A stretch of DNA of 64,000 nt, taken from contig NC_065571.1 in the NCBI RefSeq assembly GCF_937616625.2, positions 15,440,501-15,504,500 of the forward strand, given 5' to 3'. Each line of letters opens with the position of its first letter. Within the stretch, counting starts at the first letter, position 1. The DNA is from Mercurialis annua (taxonomy: Eukaryota > Streptophyta > Magnoliopsida > Malpighiales > Euphorbiaceae). Positions 1 to 12,560 of this stretch are shown here, in pieces. Below the pieces are notes generated by a model. That model worked only from the letters and a program-made list of their open reading frames with translations, searched no databases and was not told the origin of the DNA. Position numbers and translations under genes: made by a program.

Positions 1-139
1 CTAAAGTGGTCATGCTTAATCTTCCATGTTAGCTGTTCCTTTGCAATAAAAATGTGTAGTTGCATTCATTTGTTTATACGTTTGGTACTTTGCATTATAA
101 ACTTTGAGATTGATTTTATTTTTGTTTATTTGGCCAAAG

Positions 140-566
140 ATACCGTGCTATCACGAGTGCATACTACCGAGGAGCTGTTGGTGCATTGCTAGTTTATGAT
201 GTCACAAGACATGTCACTTTCGAGAATGTTGAGAGATGGTTGAAGGAGCTACGGGGTCACACAGATGCTAATATTGTGATTATGCTTGTGGGGAACAAGG
301 CAGATCTGCGTCATTTGCGTGCTGTTTCCACTGAAGATGCCAAGGCCTTTGCTGAGAGAGAGAATTTATTCTTCATGGAAACATCTGCCCTTGAGTCTTT
401 GAATGTTGAGAATGCTTTTACCGAAGTGCTTACTCAAATATATCGTGTAGTCAGCCGGAAAGCACTTGAGGTAGGGGATGATCCCGGAGCCTTACCTAAA
501 GGGCAAAGCATCAACGTTAAGGATGATGTTTCAGCTGTTAAGAAAGTTGGCTGCTGCTCTACTTAA
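140..566 (+). CDS. RABA (Rab11-type) small GTPase, last exon
   Basis: This is the C-terminal exon of a Rab11/RABA GTPase, a membrane-traffic switch of the trans-Golgi and recycling compartments of plants. The acceptor AG at 138-139 is followed by a phase-2 codon that opens the YRAIT segment after switch II. The exon then gives [18 protein letters not shown], the guanine-binding NKAD, the ETSAL motif and the tail KKVGCCST. The terminal CCST is a double-cysteine geranylgeranylation signal of the CCXX type. About 141 of the usual roughly 215 residues lie here. The P-loop and switch I exon is outside the window to the left. The frame is intact to TAA at 564-566. Close similarity to RABA1/RABA2 proteins is clear, but the exact paralogue cannot be fixed from one exon. 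Confidence 0.93.
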
Positions 567-2191
567 GCACATATCTGGGAATAGAGAAGGTTGAAACACT
601 TTGAACCGGAGCAATCAGACTTCGAGACTTCCACTCAGTTAAAAATATTGACAAACCATTATAATCTTGTGCCAGAATGCTAAAGATTCTATGATCATTT
701 TGTCTAGAGTCCAAAGAAAATGTCAGCATCTTTCATATTTGATTTTAATTTCGCATCAGATCTTTGATAGTTAGTTGAGGTTTTTATCCCCTTTGTGTAT
801 TATTTTACTGCGTAGCCAACTATTGTTGTATTTGTTTGCTCTAGCATAGACTTTATCAGGAAAATTTCAATTTGTGGAGTGATTTTGATCTTACAAGTTT
901 CCTCTTTTAATAGTACTTTATATTATATATATTCAGTATAGGTGACATTGCATTGGTTACCGTCAATTTTAATTTTTTAAACATTTGGTTAAATTATTTT
1001 GCATAATTGTATTTTAATTACTATTGTGATTGTCTTAATTTTAAAATTAAATTTTAGTCTTTTAACCTCTACAAAGTGAACAATAGCTACAATTAGATGA
1101 TGACGTGTATTACGACTTTATGCACTAAATATTTAACCTCTAAATTTTTACACATCCATTTATTCGGTCCTCAGACTATTAATTTAGACAATTGGGCCTA
1201 TGAACTTGTACTAGGTGTCAATTTAATCTCTATTTTTATATGTTCTGTAATTTATATAATTTTTTATGATAGTTAAAAAATATTAGTTTAGTGTCATTTT
1301 TTTCTTCCTTGATGAAAATTCAAAATTTTCATTATTCTCCACTATTATTATTAGGTTTAATGGCGAAAAAAATTCAAACATTTACGACTTATTGCAATTT
1401 AAATCAAACTTTTTAATTTTTGTAATGATAGCAAAATTGTTTTTTTTTTCCAATAATAGCCAAAGTTGCATTTTTTTATTTGCAAATTTGGCCACCAATT
1501 TGGCTATTATTGCAACAACAAAAAATACAATTTGGTTATTATTGTAAAAATTAAACGTTCTAGTTTAAATTGTAATAAGCTGTAAAGGTTTGAATTTTTT
1601 CCACCATTAGACCAAATCATTTGATTTTCAAAAAAGGCGGACCAAAGTGTAAATTATGGAAAATGTGAGGGATTTTAAAATAATTTGCTTGTTTTTTTTA
1701 ATAAACAAGCGCTTTGTTCTAATTACATTAGAGATTAAATAAGCAAAAAAAATTAAAAAAATTCAATAGGTTAAATGAGAAGATGAAAGATTAAACAAGT
1801 AAAATTGTACTAGTCCAAGGGTTAAAACATGAGGTAAGCATAAAGAAATAATAACAAAAAATAACAAAAAGCCATAGAAGGTTTAAAATTCAGAATTTGA
1901 TTGACATAAATTGGAAGCTGAGTAATGAAGATGAAAATGAGAAAATCTGATTTGATAATACAGCAGCAAATGCACAAGGAACAAGTCTGTACAGGTTTGA
2001 TAAATACAGGGCCAGGCCAACAAATAAATCATTCTACACAGCGTCACTGTTAGTTTGTTCTATATCTGCAAGTAAAATGTACAAATTACATGCCAAAAGT
2101 AGCAACAAATAATTAGCAGAAAGTGCAAGCAAGCAGCAGCAGCAGCGTTTTCAAACATCAATCTTTTTTTATTTTCTTCAAGGCACTGCTC
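567..2191. other. Intergenic DNA between convergent Rab and RING genes
   Basis: This holds the 3' UTR of the Rab gene, then AT-rich DNA, one imperfect inverted-repeat element (listed separately) and the 3' UTR of the minus-strand RING gene. No coding region was found. Confidence 0.6.
1354..1613. mobile_element. Small inverted-repeat element (MITE-like)
   Basis: About 85 bp at the left end, starting GGTTTAATGG, is repeated in inverted form at the right end, ending CCATTAGACC, with mismatches. The whole is about 260 bp and has no coding potential. I could not find a clear target duplication, so the superfamily is open. Confidence 0.5.
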
Positions 2192-4806
2192 CTATACATC
2201 TTTTCGGAAGGTCGGCAACGCTTCACACTTGCAGATTGGGCAGAAGTTTTTCACGCGCAGCCACTTCTTCAAGCAATCTGCGTGGTACTCATGCCCACAT
2301 CTAAGACTTCCTATCTTCTCTTCGCTCATATAATCATCCTGTGAAACCCAACATCAGAAACTCATACGGGTAATGAATAAAATAATAACAAATCGCCGTC
2401 TTTGAAAAACCTAAGCAAATCTCACATACAATTTATACGAAAATGTTGAAACGAAAAATGCCAAATTAGAAACGGTGAAACAGCCTTTTTTTTTATATAA
2501 AAATAGGTTTTAAATATAAAGTAGTTTCAAAAGCATTTTCAGAAACGGAAATAAAACAGCAAAACACACGACTCAGACAATAGTTACATGCCACATAGTA
2601 CGGGTCTTCTAACAAATCAAATAAAAGTCACAAATTTCCAGTAAAATGTAGGTTTTGAAGTACCTGGCATATAATGCAGGAATCAGGTTCTTGATCCATA
2701 CTAGCAGTCTCTTCCAAATTGATCGAGAATGGAAATGATAAATATGTTCGAGTCTTTAATTGACTTCTGATAAATTCCTCTGATAATCCAGTGTTCACGT
2801 TGCCGATCTGCTCCCCCAGTGCAAGAAGTTCCTGCAGTGAAAATTCGAAAACTAAGTTACAAAATAAACAGTTGAACTTCCTTTACTTTTTCATATTTCA
2901 ATCTTCCATTTATCGAGAACATCTATTTACATTTTCTTGCTTGTAAAAGTTTATGCATATATCATATTTGAATAAAGCCGATATATCTGACACATACCTC
3001 ATAGGACATGTTTTCTACATCCAACCGCATATCACTATGATGGTCAACATAATTCTCAACTTCATAATAGTCGGAGAATTCTAGCAAAGCAACTCCCTAC
3101 AACATCCAACAGCTAATGTTTAGCTTCTTCAATAATCGGAAGAAACAAAGTCAATATAATGTCGCATTACATTTCGCCTAAGAGAGAATAGTTTTCACCA
3201 TTAACATTAGCATTTTGACAAAAAGTCAACCACTAGGAATGAGTATTATTCTATTTAATATAGACAGGGAGGAAATTTATACATCAGTTGGCAGGACTCT
3301 CAGATGAGGAAGGTTACGGTGGCTTAAGGTCGTCTCAGATATGACTCCCTCATGGTGAGGCCTGTATATCCGAAGGCCAGTTGGCTGAATAGATCCTGGA
3401 TGCCTCATTCCCATATCCAAACCATCTTGAGATGGATTCAAATTGCTCTGCGAGGCATAGCTTGTAGGACCTCTAAAAGAAGTGGCTGATACTTGAGGAA
3501 GAAGATTGAGATTGTGGCCTCTCATTCCTTGAATAGGTGGTGGCAGATGATGAAAATTGTGGTGTCGGATATTGGGAGGCGAGGGATGCAAAAAGCCTGT
3601 GTTATTTCTGTTGCTAAATAGATCATGATATCGCTGTGGCCCCATGCTTCCGCCGTCAATAGAAGCCCCATTTACATTGTTCCCTGCAAGAAAATCAAGT
3701 AATAGAGCCCATAACTTCAGACGTTGATGCTAGCAAGATAAAATTGGGTCATGTTTGGTTCGCAAGGATATGGAATACCTAAGAAATACAATCGAGAATG
3801 TTTATTCCAAAAACAATTGTAGAATCATAATTTATTGAAATTACTATTGTTTACCAAAACTTTGAACCAAAACAAGGAAACATTTTGTTCCTTAAAGTTC
3901 TAAGAACCAAACATGACCTTTCCATTCTTTCGTTCCACCAAATAAAATTGCTGCCAAATCAGGAATATAGAATTTACCATGCATGTAAGTAATTGAAGGG
4001 GTCTGGGTCCATGCTGAGGTTCCCGCTTCACCAGAATTGCAATGTTGATCCAACCACATACAACCAGCAGGCTGGAAAGGCTGATTTATGTAGTTTCCTT
4101 GAATAAAATGATTTTGAATATGCGCAAGAGCAGGATCCAGCCCAGTAGCACCCAATCTGTTTCTAACACTTCTATGAGATCCCACTTCCCTAATCGACGG
4201 AGTACTATTCCCTCTGTACTGAGGTGGAGCATAGGACGTAGCATCCATCAGAGCAACCCCATCAGGATGTCTATTGCTCAATGGGGCCACTGAAGAACTG
4301 GAGCTTGCTGAGGCATTCAGATACTGGAAGTTCCCCGGATTACCTTCAGCATTTTTTCTCTTGTATGAACCTCTGGCATTATCCATGAAATGACTATTTA
4401 TTCCATACTCATCCGCAGAAACTCCAACGATTCCATAATACCTTGAAGATGGTAAATGATCACACGACCCATGACTTAAAGGAACACCTGAAGATGAGTT
4501 CATAAAAGGAACATAAAAGTTGGGTCCAGTAGCCATGCCTAAATCAAGATTTGGAGCATGATGCTGAGGATGATGTTGAACACCGTGATATTGTGGCATC
4601 CCGTAATATACGGCACTCTCACAGCACTCTGGTAGATGATGAGCATCAATATTAGTTGTATTTCCTACTGCCTGCATATCTGATTGAGGGAAGTTTGTTA
4701 CACCCCCGAAAAGAATGCAGGGCTCAGGATGTAGATATCCCTGGCCTTGTCGATCGACTTCTAAATCAACCATCTGACTAGTGCATAGCATGTTTCTTTG
4801 CCCCAT
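2192..4806 (-). CDS. RING-H2 E3 ubiquitin ligase (MBR/HIP1/RHG1A-like)
   Basis: Predicted E3 ligase of 547 aa from five coding exons: 4806-3978, 3683-3283, 3096-2998, 2831-2664 and 2338-2192. All junctions obey GT-AG and the frame closes. The N-terminal two thirds are low complexity, rich in His, Asn, Ser and Pro, with a basic SYKRKNAEG patch that may be a nuclear signal. The C-terminus has a complete RING-H2 domain split by the last intron: CIIC, 14 residues, CGHEYHADC, 10 residues, CPIC. The block before it (LLALGEQIGNV...GLSEEFI) is typical of the MBR1/MBR2/HIP1 group, which ubiquitinates nuclear regulators. The start ATG at 4806-4804 opens the conserved MGQRNMLC leader. The substrate is not predictable from the sequence. 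Confidence 0.9.
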
Positions 4807-6600
4807 ATCTCAAATTATCTGCTTCCATCAAAGATATATTATTAGCTATGAATAACGAAAACTAAGGCACTAATTTTCCACCAACCTAAACATGGGTAGC
4901 ATGTAAACCCACTCAAAAAAATAAGCAAACACAGTCACCAACAGACTTAAGCATCAAGGGAAAAATAAAGGCAGATATTAATAAAAACTTACTCCAGAAG
5001 TCCAACTCAAACTTTAGAGAATGACAATCTCAACCCACATACATAAAACAAGAATCAGAAGAAGAAAAGGAAAAGAGATGATATATTTGTTGCATTTTTT
5101 GCCACCAAAACATTTTATCAACACTTAAGACCAATAATCGAATTCTGTATTTTAAAATTCTGAAATTGATAGAAAATCTGAACACTATGTCCACCCAAAA
5201 TCATTTTATTACCACTTAAGACAAATAATCTAATTCTGTATTTTGAAATTCTGCAATTAATAGAAAATCTAAACACCATGTCCACCCAAAAATCATTTTA
5301 TTACCACTTAAGACAAATAATCTAATTCTGCATCTTGTAATTCTGTAATTGATAGAAAATCTAAATCTTGTGTGAGAAATTTCTCCCTAGTTAATTGAAC
5401 ATGAACACTTTTCATTGCAAATAACTGGTTCGTATTAAAAGAATTTAAATTATACCATTCATTTTATAAAATGAAGGGTGTAGTTTGATTGAACATGATA
5501 GATGATGTTCAATCAACCTTAGAGGATCCTAATCCAAGCGGGATCAATTCACCATCCAAATAGCAGATGTGTGAACACATTGCATTCGTAAATGATACCA
5601 ATATACATAAAATTTAATGTGATCAAGTCAAGGAACCCAACCACCTAGAACATATGATCAGAACAAAAGGTCCACAATCTATCCTTTACCCTGCATCTTC
5701 AGTTCAGTGATGCCGTAAGTTGCGATATTAGCATTTCAATTGTACGTGTAATTGTTGTTTCACAGAAACAGAAGGTAATATATCTTGATTATAAGCAAAT
5801 AAATTAGTCTCTTAGGTAGAATTTTATGTATTTGGGTTGATAAAAACTCCCAAACAACTAAATACAACTCTCCACTACTCTTTGCAACATCTAAAAAACA
5901 GTCATTTTGGTCATTAATCTTAATCAGACTGGTTTTATAAACATAATTAGCAATTAGCATCACCAAATTGTAACATCATATAATTCCCCCAGAAGAACAA
6001 TAATCTAAACATATTCCAATGTTTAATCTGAACCAGACAACAATTTATTTGCAATCATAAATAAATAGTAGCTTCATAAATTATAACTCAACTTCAAAAT
6101 ACTCATAATTTAAAGAAAAAAATCTATAACTTGAACCTAATCATACTAACATCTTAATAAAAAATCCTAAAAAAAAACTCAAATTAACAGCCATTCACCC
6201 AATTTCACAACTTTCAAAAAGACCCAGAAATTATTATTAAAAAAAGCAAAAAAATAGTCTTTGATTTGATGATGATAATAAAATGATCATAACAAAAAGC
6301 TGCAAAATTTACCTTGTAAACATTAACAAAAAAAATTAAAATCATCAAAGAGCTGGGGATTTCCACCAAAAATAAATATAATACCTGCACAAGAAATCAA
6401 ACAAAAATTAGAGAAAACAATCAAATTAATGAAGTGGGCAATCGTAGAATCGAAAACCCTAGAATTGAAAAAAAAATAGAGAAAAAAAAAAGGAACCTAG
6501 TATTAGGGATTAAGGAGATGTCTGTATCTCTCTCAAAAGGATAAATTTCTGAGAGAGAAAAGAAAAGAAAAGAAGAGGAAGGGAAGAAGAGACTCCCGCT
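4807..6600 (-). other. 5' UTR and leader introns of the RING gene
   Basis: The minus strand near 6480-6600 is CT-rich and ends in CTCTCTC runs, as at a plant transcription start and 5' UTR. An AG just before the start codon fits a UTR intron. Exact UTR exon borders are not resolved. No other gene was seen here. Confidence 0.5.
5111..5380. repeat. Three tandem copies of a ~91-bp unit
   Basis: The unit beginning CATTTTAT.A.CACTTAAGA starts at about 5111, 5202 and 5294, each followed by an ...AATTCTG...GATAGAAAATCT... block. The repeat lies in the presumed 5' UTR intron of the RING gene. Confidence 0.75.
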
Positions 6601-6911
6601 ATTTTGGATTTCTTTTATTATATTTTTTATGTTTTTATTCCTTTCTTTTTATTTAACATACGTATTTTAGTATAAAAAGAATATTCCGATTTGAGTTTTT
6701 TTAGTATAAAAAGAAACCCGATTTTGATAACTAGGCAATTAACGTCTCATTTATGTGTTAAAATTGCGGTCTGATTATTCACTTTTTAGGATGTTAGGAG
6801 TATAATTGAATCTTTTCAGATGTTGATGGCTCATTTGATTATAGAGTCAAATCTTAGAAGCTAAAAAGACCATTTTTCCTTTCTAAAATTTCTTTGCATT
6901 GCTTTGGGTAG
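6601..6911. other. Upstream region of the RING gene
   Basis: AT-rich DNA just upstream of the presumed minus-strand transcription start; it probably includes the RING promoter. No single element could be identified with confidence. Confidence 0.35.
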
Positions 6912-7735
6912 GTTCGGTCGGGTCGGGTCGAGTCGGTGGTCGGACAGCCGCTGTCAAACCATGGTTGGTGGTCCGACCGTGGTTAGTGGCCCGACCGACA
7001 TTGGTGATCTAACCAACACTTATCAAATAATTATAAATTATTATTTCTTTTATGTTATAAGCTAAACTATAATAAATAAAGTAAAAATATTTACAATACA
7101 AAGATAAAATTTCTCATCACAATGAATGAGTGATACCGAAATTAAATAATGATACTGTAAAATAGTCATTCAATAAGACTTCTTAACTAACAAATGAGCC
7201 ACCCAAATATATATATATATATATATATTAGTAATCGAAAATTAAACTAAAAATGATTGTCATTTCGGCTGAGTAGATCATTTTTTTAAAGATGAGAAAA
7301 CTCTATAGTAACAACCTCTCCATATACGTCTAAAATTTTGATAACCTTATCATAATTAAAGAAGTCAAAGATTAACCAAAATAATTAGCATCAAATATAA
7401 GTATATTGTTATTTTATTTGTATAAGGTATTTTAATTTATTTATTTATCACTGAAGAATTATACCAATTTTCTTCCAATAGATAAATAAATAACAAATTA
7501 TAACAAAATAACTATAGAAACATCTATCAAAAACTATATATATTTTGTGTTATTTCCATAAAATCTAAATCACTTATTAAAACATTCCATATAACAAATT
7601 TTATTTTGAGTAGATGAAAATAAAACAATAAATAACCTTATAATAAATGTGATGAAAGAAAATTATGACATGTAAAAAAAGTGAAATTATTAAATAAAAA
7701 CAGACTAATCAAATTAATTGAGCATGTGATTTGAG
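6912..7735 (+). repeat. Tandem duplication, unit 1 (~828 bp)
   Basis: The unit begins with a short GGTCGGGTCG repeat, then GAGTCGGTGGTCG and CAGCCGCTGTCAAACCATGG. It continues through AT-rich DNA and an (AT)n tract near 7210 and ends at TTGAGCATGTGATTTGAG. The same order recurs 828 bp downstream. It has no coding content. Confidence 0.85.
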
Positions 7736-8036
7736 TCGGGTCGGGTCGGGTCGGGTCGAGTCGGTGGTCGAACAGCCGCTGTCAAACCATGGTTGGTGGT
7801 CCGACCGTGGTTAGTGGCCCGACCGACATTGGTGATCTAACCAACACTTATCAAATAATTATAATTTTTTTTTATGTTATAAGCTAAACTATAATAAATA
7901 AAGTAAAAATATTTACAATACAAAGATAAAATTTCTCATCACAATGAATGAGTGATACCGAAATTAAATAATGATACTGTAAAATAGTCATTCAATAAGA
8001 CTTCTTAACTAACAAATGAGCCACCCAAATATATAT

Positions 8037-8518
8037 TGTTCGCCTGGAAATATTCCGGACTCGAATATTTGAATTTATAATCGGGATCGGTTTGAGGTTT
8101 GATACTATAACGAACCTATGCAGATATTCGCAGGGCTTGTTTGGTTAAAGACACTTAACCACGTGATTTAAGAAGTAATAATCTGGGAGTTAAGAATTCA
8201 GGCGAGATTAATACCGAAAACTACTCCTAAGTTAAAACAATCCGGAGATTGCGAGATAAAAAGCACTGGGCTTGGTTTTTGATTGATTGATTTGTTGATA
8301 CAAAAATAATGAAGCTCTGAGCTATTTATAGCTCCTCATAATCCAGACTCCTAATCCAACTAGGACTAAAATTCTAAAAAGTAAAATACTCCTAATGAGT
8401 TACAAACTCCTAATAAGAAGAAAAAAAAGCAATAATTAAAAGACTTTTCGTTGGGCCTGAATCCCTTGTAAGCCCACATGAAGCTCCTATTCAACAATTA
8501 TTTGGGCCGGTGTAAACA
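8037..8518 (-). repeat. 3' LTR of Tat element
   Basis: 482 bp, TG...CA. It differs from the other LTR at three positions by eye: in GAATATTTG, AATTCAGG and ATGAAGCTCC. A near-palindromic TATTTATA sits at 8322-8331 and could serve either strand. Confidence 0.93.
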
Positions 8519-8530
8519 ATGTCCCCAACA
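8519..8530 (-). promoter_or_regulatory. Polypurine tract of Tat element
   Basis: The minus strand reads TTGGGGACAT directly before the 3' LTR, in the expected position for plus-strand priming. It is short and not a pure purine run. Confidence 0.55.
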
Positions 8531-8936
8531 AGTTTGAAACATTTATTTTTGGGCTTGTTCTTCACTTAATCCACCCTTTGACGCTTCCAGGCCCATCACT
8601 GAGGCCCAAATCATTGCAACGAAATTCTAAAGGGGTGCGCATCTATAAACCTTTCGGTACCCCTTTAAGCCACGTCATCTCCAGCTGTTCTCCATGATGC
8701 CACGTTTTGGCCCCACGACCTTTCGGCTTCCTCTGATTTTGTCTTTTAACAAAAATTCCATTTCATTTCATCACTTACCTATTCTCTCTGCATTTATCAA
8801 GCTTTCTCTCTCCTCAGCAACCTCGAGTAATTCACCAAGTTTCTTCTGGTAAGTTTTCGCCCTAGCTTCTCTTGTCTTTGATTCGCCTCTTTTAATCATT
8901 CGCCCAACTGAGAGATCTCCGTTTTCTACAGTTATC
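8519..8936 (+). other. Leader of the antisense PMD gene with UTR intron
   Basis: Lies between the 3' LTR and the PMD start codon. A predicted intron runs 8849-8931 (GTAAGT...CTACAG) and ends five bases before the ATG. The stretch before it is CT-rich (TTCTCTCTGC, TTTCTCTCTCCTC), like a plant 5' UTR. The promoter may be here or in the adjoining LTR. Confidence 0.5.
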
Positions 8937-11900
8937 ATGGCTGCCCCCAACGATACCATCGCCTCCCAAGTGACCGATAAGATTACTGAGATCCGTGCTG
9001 CAGCTCCGAATACCGACTTTCAGGTAATAATAAAAACTAGTGACAACCAAGAATGCGTCGGTCCAATTCTTGTCTCGCCCAGCCATCTGTGCGACATTGC
9101 TACCTCATTTCATGAAGAAGTACCACCTCGTTTTTCACTCCCTCACCAATCATCTATCTGGGTAAACACCATGTTCCGAAACTGGCCGACCGAACACAAA
9201 GGGTACCAAGAATGGGTCACCAGACTAAAACCTCACTTCGGCCAACTATGGAAGGATATCGGCCTTTATGACATGATCAACCTCTGCAAGGCAAGCAGGC
9301 CGATAGCGAAGCACTACATTATGGGCGCTTCTCTCTTCTGGTCAACTGCCGTACATTGCTTCTGTTTTAAGTTCGGCATGATGACGATCACTTTGTTGGA
9401 CATGGCGGCCATCCTCAATATTCCAATCATCGGCGAGCGTATATCGCCCAATCTTGATGCCGAACTGCCCCCATTCAAACTGACAAAGGCTCAACGAAGC
9501 TACGGCCCCTTCATTAAACTGTTCATGGGCGAAGAACATTACAAGCCCGAGGTTAAGGAACACATTGCCTTCCTCGCCTTCTTCATAGCCAAGTTCGTCC
9601 TCTGCACCTCCTCCTTCAGAGTGACTACAGACTGCTTCACCCTGGCCGCTGCTCTTGCTGAAGAGCGAAAATGCAACATTGGGGAATTCATGCTTGCCCA
9701 TCTGTACCGAAGCCTTAATGAAATCGCCCCTCATGGCGACAAGAGGACCTTTCAATGCCCAAGCGGGCCCCTGTGGGTGTTGCAATTGTGGCTGGCCTTA
9801 TACTTTCCTGAGCTATTTGAGGTCGGCCCTCAGATCAAGGCCGAACTTTGCAGTTATCAATTAATCGCCGCTGGTACTCGCCTGCCTCACGTGTTGGACG
9901 TGTTGGAAGTTTTCACCAACTCCGTCAGAGCTTCGGAGCTGTTCTGCCCAATTCTTAACCTGAAGTATCTCCCTTCATGGCTTTTCGTCGCCTGGGATTG
10001 TGAAGATACAGATGAGGCCAAAGCCGATCCGTGGCTAAAGCTAGGGGGACAATATTGGGGCAGTTCTCTGAAGTCACGAAACCTTATCGCCGGTTTAGAA
10101 TATAACCGTAGCAGCATCGAAGCCTATTGCCCCAACTATGTCGCCCGCCAATTCGGCTATTGTCAAGGAATTCCCTGTCCTTTGTTGATCTCCGTCAACA
10201 ATCGCGGGACCTATAAACCGTCGATCGAAGATTACCCTGACCTTCAATTTATTCTTCGCCTTAACCGGGCTTATCTTCCCCCCATTTCTGAAATATCTCG
10301 CCCTTCTATTTCCCCTTCCTGTACCTTAGAATACGAAAGCTGGTGGGCTTCAGTTATCGAGTCTTTCTTCGACCTCTCGCCCAAAGAAATACTAAGTCTT
10401 CATAATTTTCAATTACCTCCTTTATCTCGAAACCCTACTCATGTCGATCTGTTTCTTTTGCAGGCACCAAAACGCCCCCAATATGAAGGTAATCTCTTTC
10501 ACCTCTATGAAATAGCTAAATTCGAACGTTTTTACAAGTTTAAATACGACCCCCTAGATCGCCCTGGCATGAACCTTAGGATGCAGCGCCATAGGCGAAT
10601 GACTAGGCAGAAATATGACGAAAAAATGAAAAAGGTCTGGAAAGAACATTATGAAGTCAAATATCCCTACGAATTTTATCTTGCCCATATTCGCCCAAAA
10701 TTTAAATATAGAAGTCCACCAGTACCTAAAGTTAACATGTCTACACCCAACCCCATAAAACTTCCAAAGAAAAGGGTAAATAAACGAAAACCCGAAATAA
10801 CAAGTGAAGGTGTGACCTATACCGGCATCAGATGCCCATCTGATGCTGAGGCGATAAATGAACTTGTCCGAACTGGTTATGATAGAATACCAGGTAAACA
10901 GGTCTTTTTATTTGAATTCCCCTATCGGTCTCGGCCATTATTCGCATGTTGATTTTGTTTTGTCTTTCAGTTGGCGTACCTCGATGGAACAAAGGGGACG
11001 TTTTTGACACTGATGGTGAAGGAGACGTCGAAGCGAAGAAGGAGAGACAAAAACGCCCGGCCAAGAAGCCGTCTAAGAAAGAACCGAAGGCAAAAAAGGC
11101 GAAGAAGGACACAACGGGGTCACGTATGTTTGACCCTGTTCCTAAGGAAGCCCCGTCTCAGCCCAGCGCCCATTCTTCTTCCAGGGGCGATACAGAGACG
11201 GCCGATGAGCAGACCGGGGATGAAGGTCGTTCAATTCAACAGTCTTTATCTCAAAAGGCCCCTTCAGAAGCAAACCCTTCTGAGACAACGCCTACAGTAT
11301 CCCAGATGTTGGCCTTCTCGCCGCTGCCAACACTGCTATCGCCGCTGAGTTCATCTCTGGCCAATTTACCAGCACGCCTTGATGCCCAAAAGACTAAGGT
11401 AACCCTTATCGATTATTTGTCGCCCTAATAGTAAATTCGCAGCTGATATTTTATTGTGGCCAAACTTGGCAGATTCCTGATGACGCACCTACTGATCAAG
11501 ACGATGTGACAGCTAAGGCGGCGGATTTTCTGGATTCCGATAGCGACGAAGACAATTCGCCCCTTCCAGAGAGTGAGATGCGCGAAGTGACCAGCGGTTC
11601 TACCGAGAACTGGGGCGATCATCTGGACGTCATTTCTGAGTTGAAGTCCCAAGGCACTACTCTTTTTAAATCGCCCAAGGATCTTGAGCGGCTTCAGAAG
11701 TCGGCAACTGCCTTGGCCGATGCTCCTCCAGAAGTTCTCAGTGAGAAAGCTCGAGGTGCAATGGTCAAGCTTTCTGCGTCGCTCCCAGCTTTCCGGGCGA
11801 TCTATGCTGAATCGACCAATATTCAGTCCAATTATGACGAGCTGATCGCCCAGGAGAATGTTGCTAAGGAGAAGCTGGAAGGGTTGAAGGTGAATGTGAA

Positions 11901-12174
11901 ATCGGCTGTCTCAACCCTTAAGTCTCGCCGCGACAATGCCAAGGATCTGAGGGACAAAGTCGCCGCCTTGAAGCTGGAGCTGGAAACCGAAGAAAAAGCC
12001 ATTGCTGAGCTTGAAGTGTCGATGGACAAAGACCTTCTTGAGGGTGTTGGTGTGAAGAAAAGCCGAAGCGAGCTGAAGCAGGGCCTTGCCAATCTGAAGC
12101 TTAAAGTGGCTGAAGCTCGTACCCAATTCAACACCCTCCGCAGCGAGCTGTGCGACATATTCAACCATTTTTAA
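8937..12174 (+). CDS. Plant-mobile-domain protein, antisense gene carried by Tat element
   Basis: Predicted 1028-aa protein from three exons: 8937-10893, 10971-11398 and 11473-12174. All introns are GT-AG (77 and 74 bp) and the phases agree. Residues ~90-480 match the aminotransferase-like plant mobile domain (PMD): WKDIGLYDMINLCK, MTITLLDMAAILNIPIIG, AFFIAKFVL and GPLWVLQLWLALYFPEL. Then come a basic region, a Lys-rich stretch in exon 2 (KRPAKKPSKKEPKAKKAKK) likely to be a nuclear signal, an acidic linker, and a long coiled coil in exon 3. PMD proteins include host MAIN/MAIL factors for genome stability and silencing, and captured copies in transposons. It is transcribed against gag-pol and ends 386 bp from the pol stop. 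Its role in the element is unknown. The uninterrupted splice-corrected frame suggests selection, unlike the broken pol. Confidence 0.82.
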
Positions 12175-12560
12175 ATTCTAAGTTCAGAACAACTTTATAA
12201 TTTTGTATTTTTATGTTGGTTCCGAATATTAGTACTATTTGATCGGCCTGGGGGCCGCATCTTGTTTTTGCTGCAATTTTAATGTTTATTCGGCCACAGA
12301 GCCGAAAGTTTTACCTTCTATTCGCATCTTGTTTGACTATTTTCATGTTATCGGCCCATAGTTAGTCCGATACGAAACAATGTTTATTTAAAAAATAATT
12401 ACAAGATGTTGAGAAAAACGGAGAACCCGTTGAAAAAACTCAACTAGTGTGAAACGCCGAAATCCTAAGTGGTACGATCAAATGATCGGCGTTTAACTAA
12501 ATTCGCCGCATACTCCGCGAACTGTAACATTCCAGGATGCTTGGAAATTTACAAACAGCA
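12175..12560. other. Convergent spacer between PMD gene and pol
   Basis: Holds the 3' ends of the two opposed transcripts. T-rich stretches near 12200 could serve polyadenylation of the PMD mRNA. No coding content was seen. Confidence 0.5.

Noticed and set aside
2123..2344. 73-aa plus-strand ORF
   Set aside because: It is the complement of the last RING exon.
6912..6935. GGTCG repeats as a telomere-like tract
   Set aside because: Plant telomere repeats are TTTAGGG; this is a short local repeat.
9342..10117. ORFs opposite or overlapping the PMD exon
   Set aside because: Antisense or frame shadows of the PMD coding sequence without domain support.
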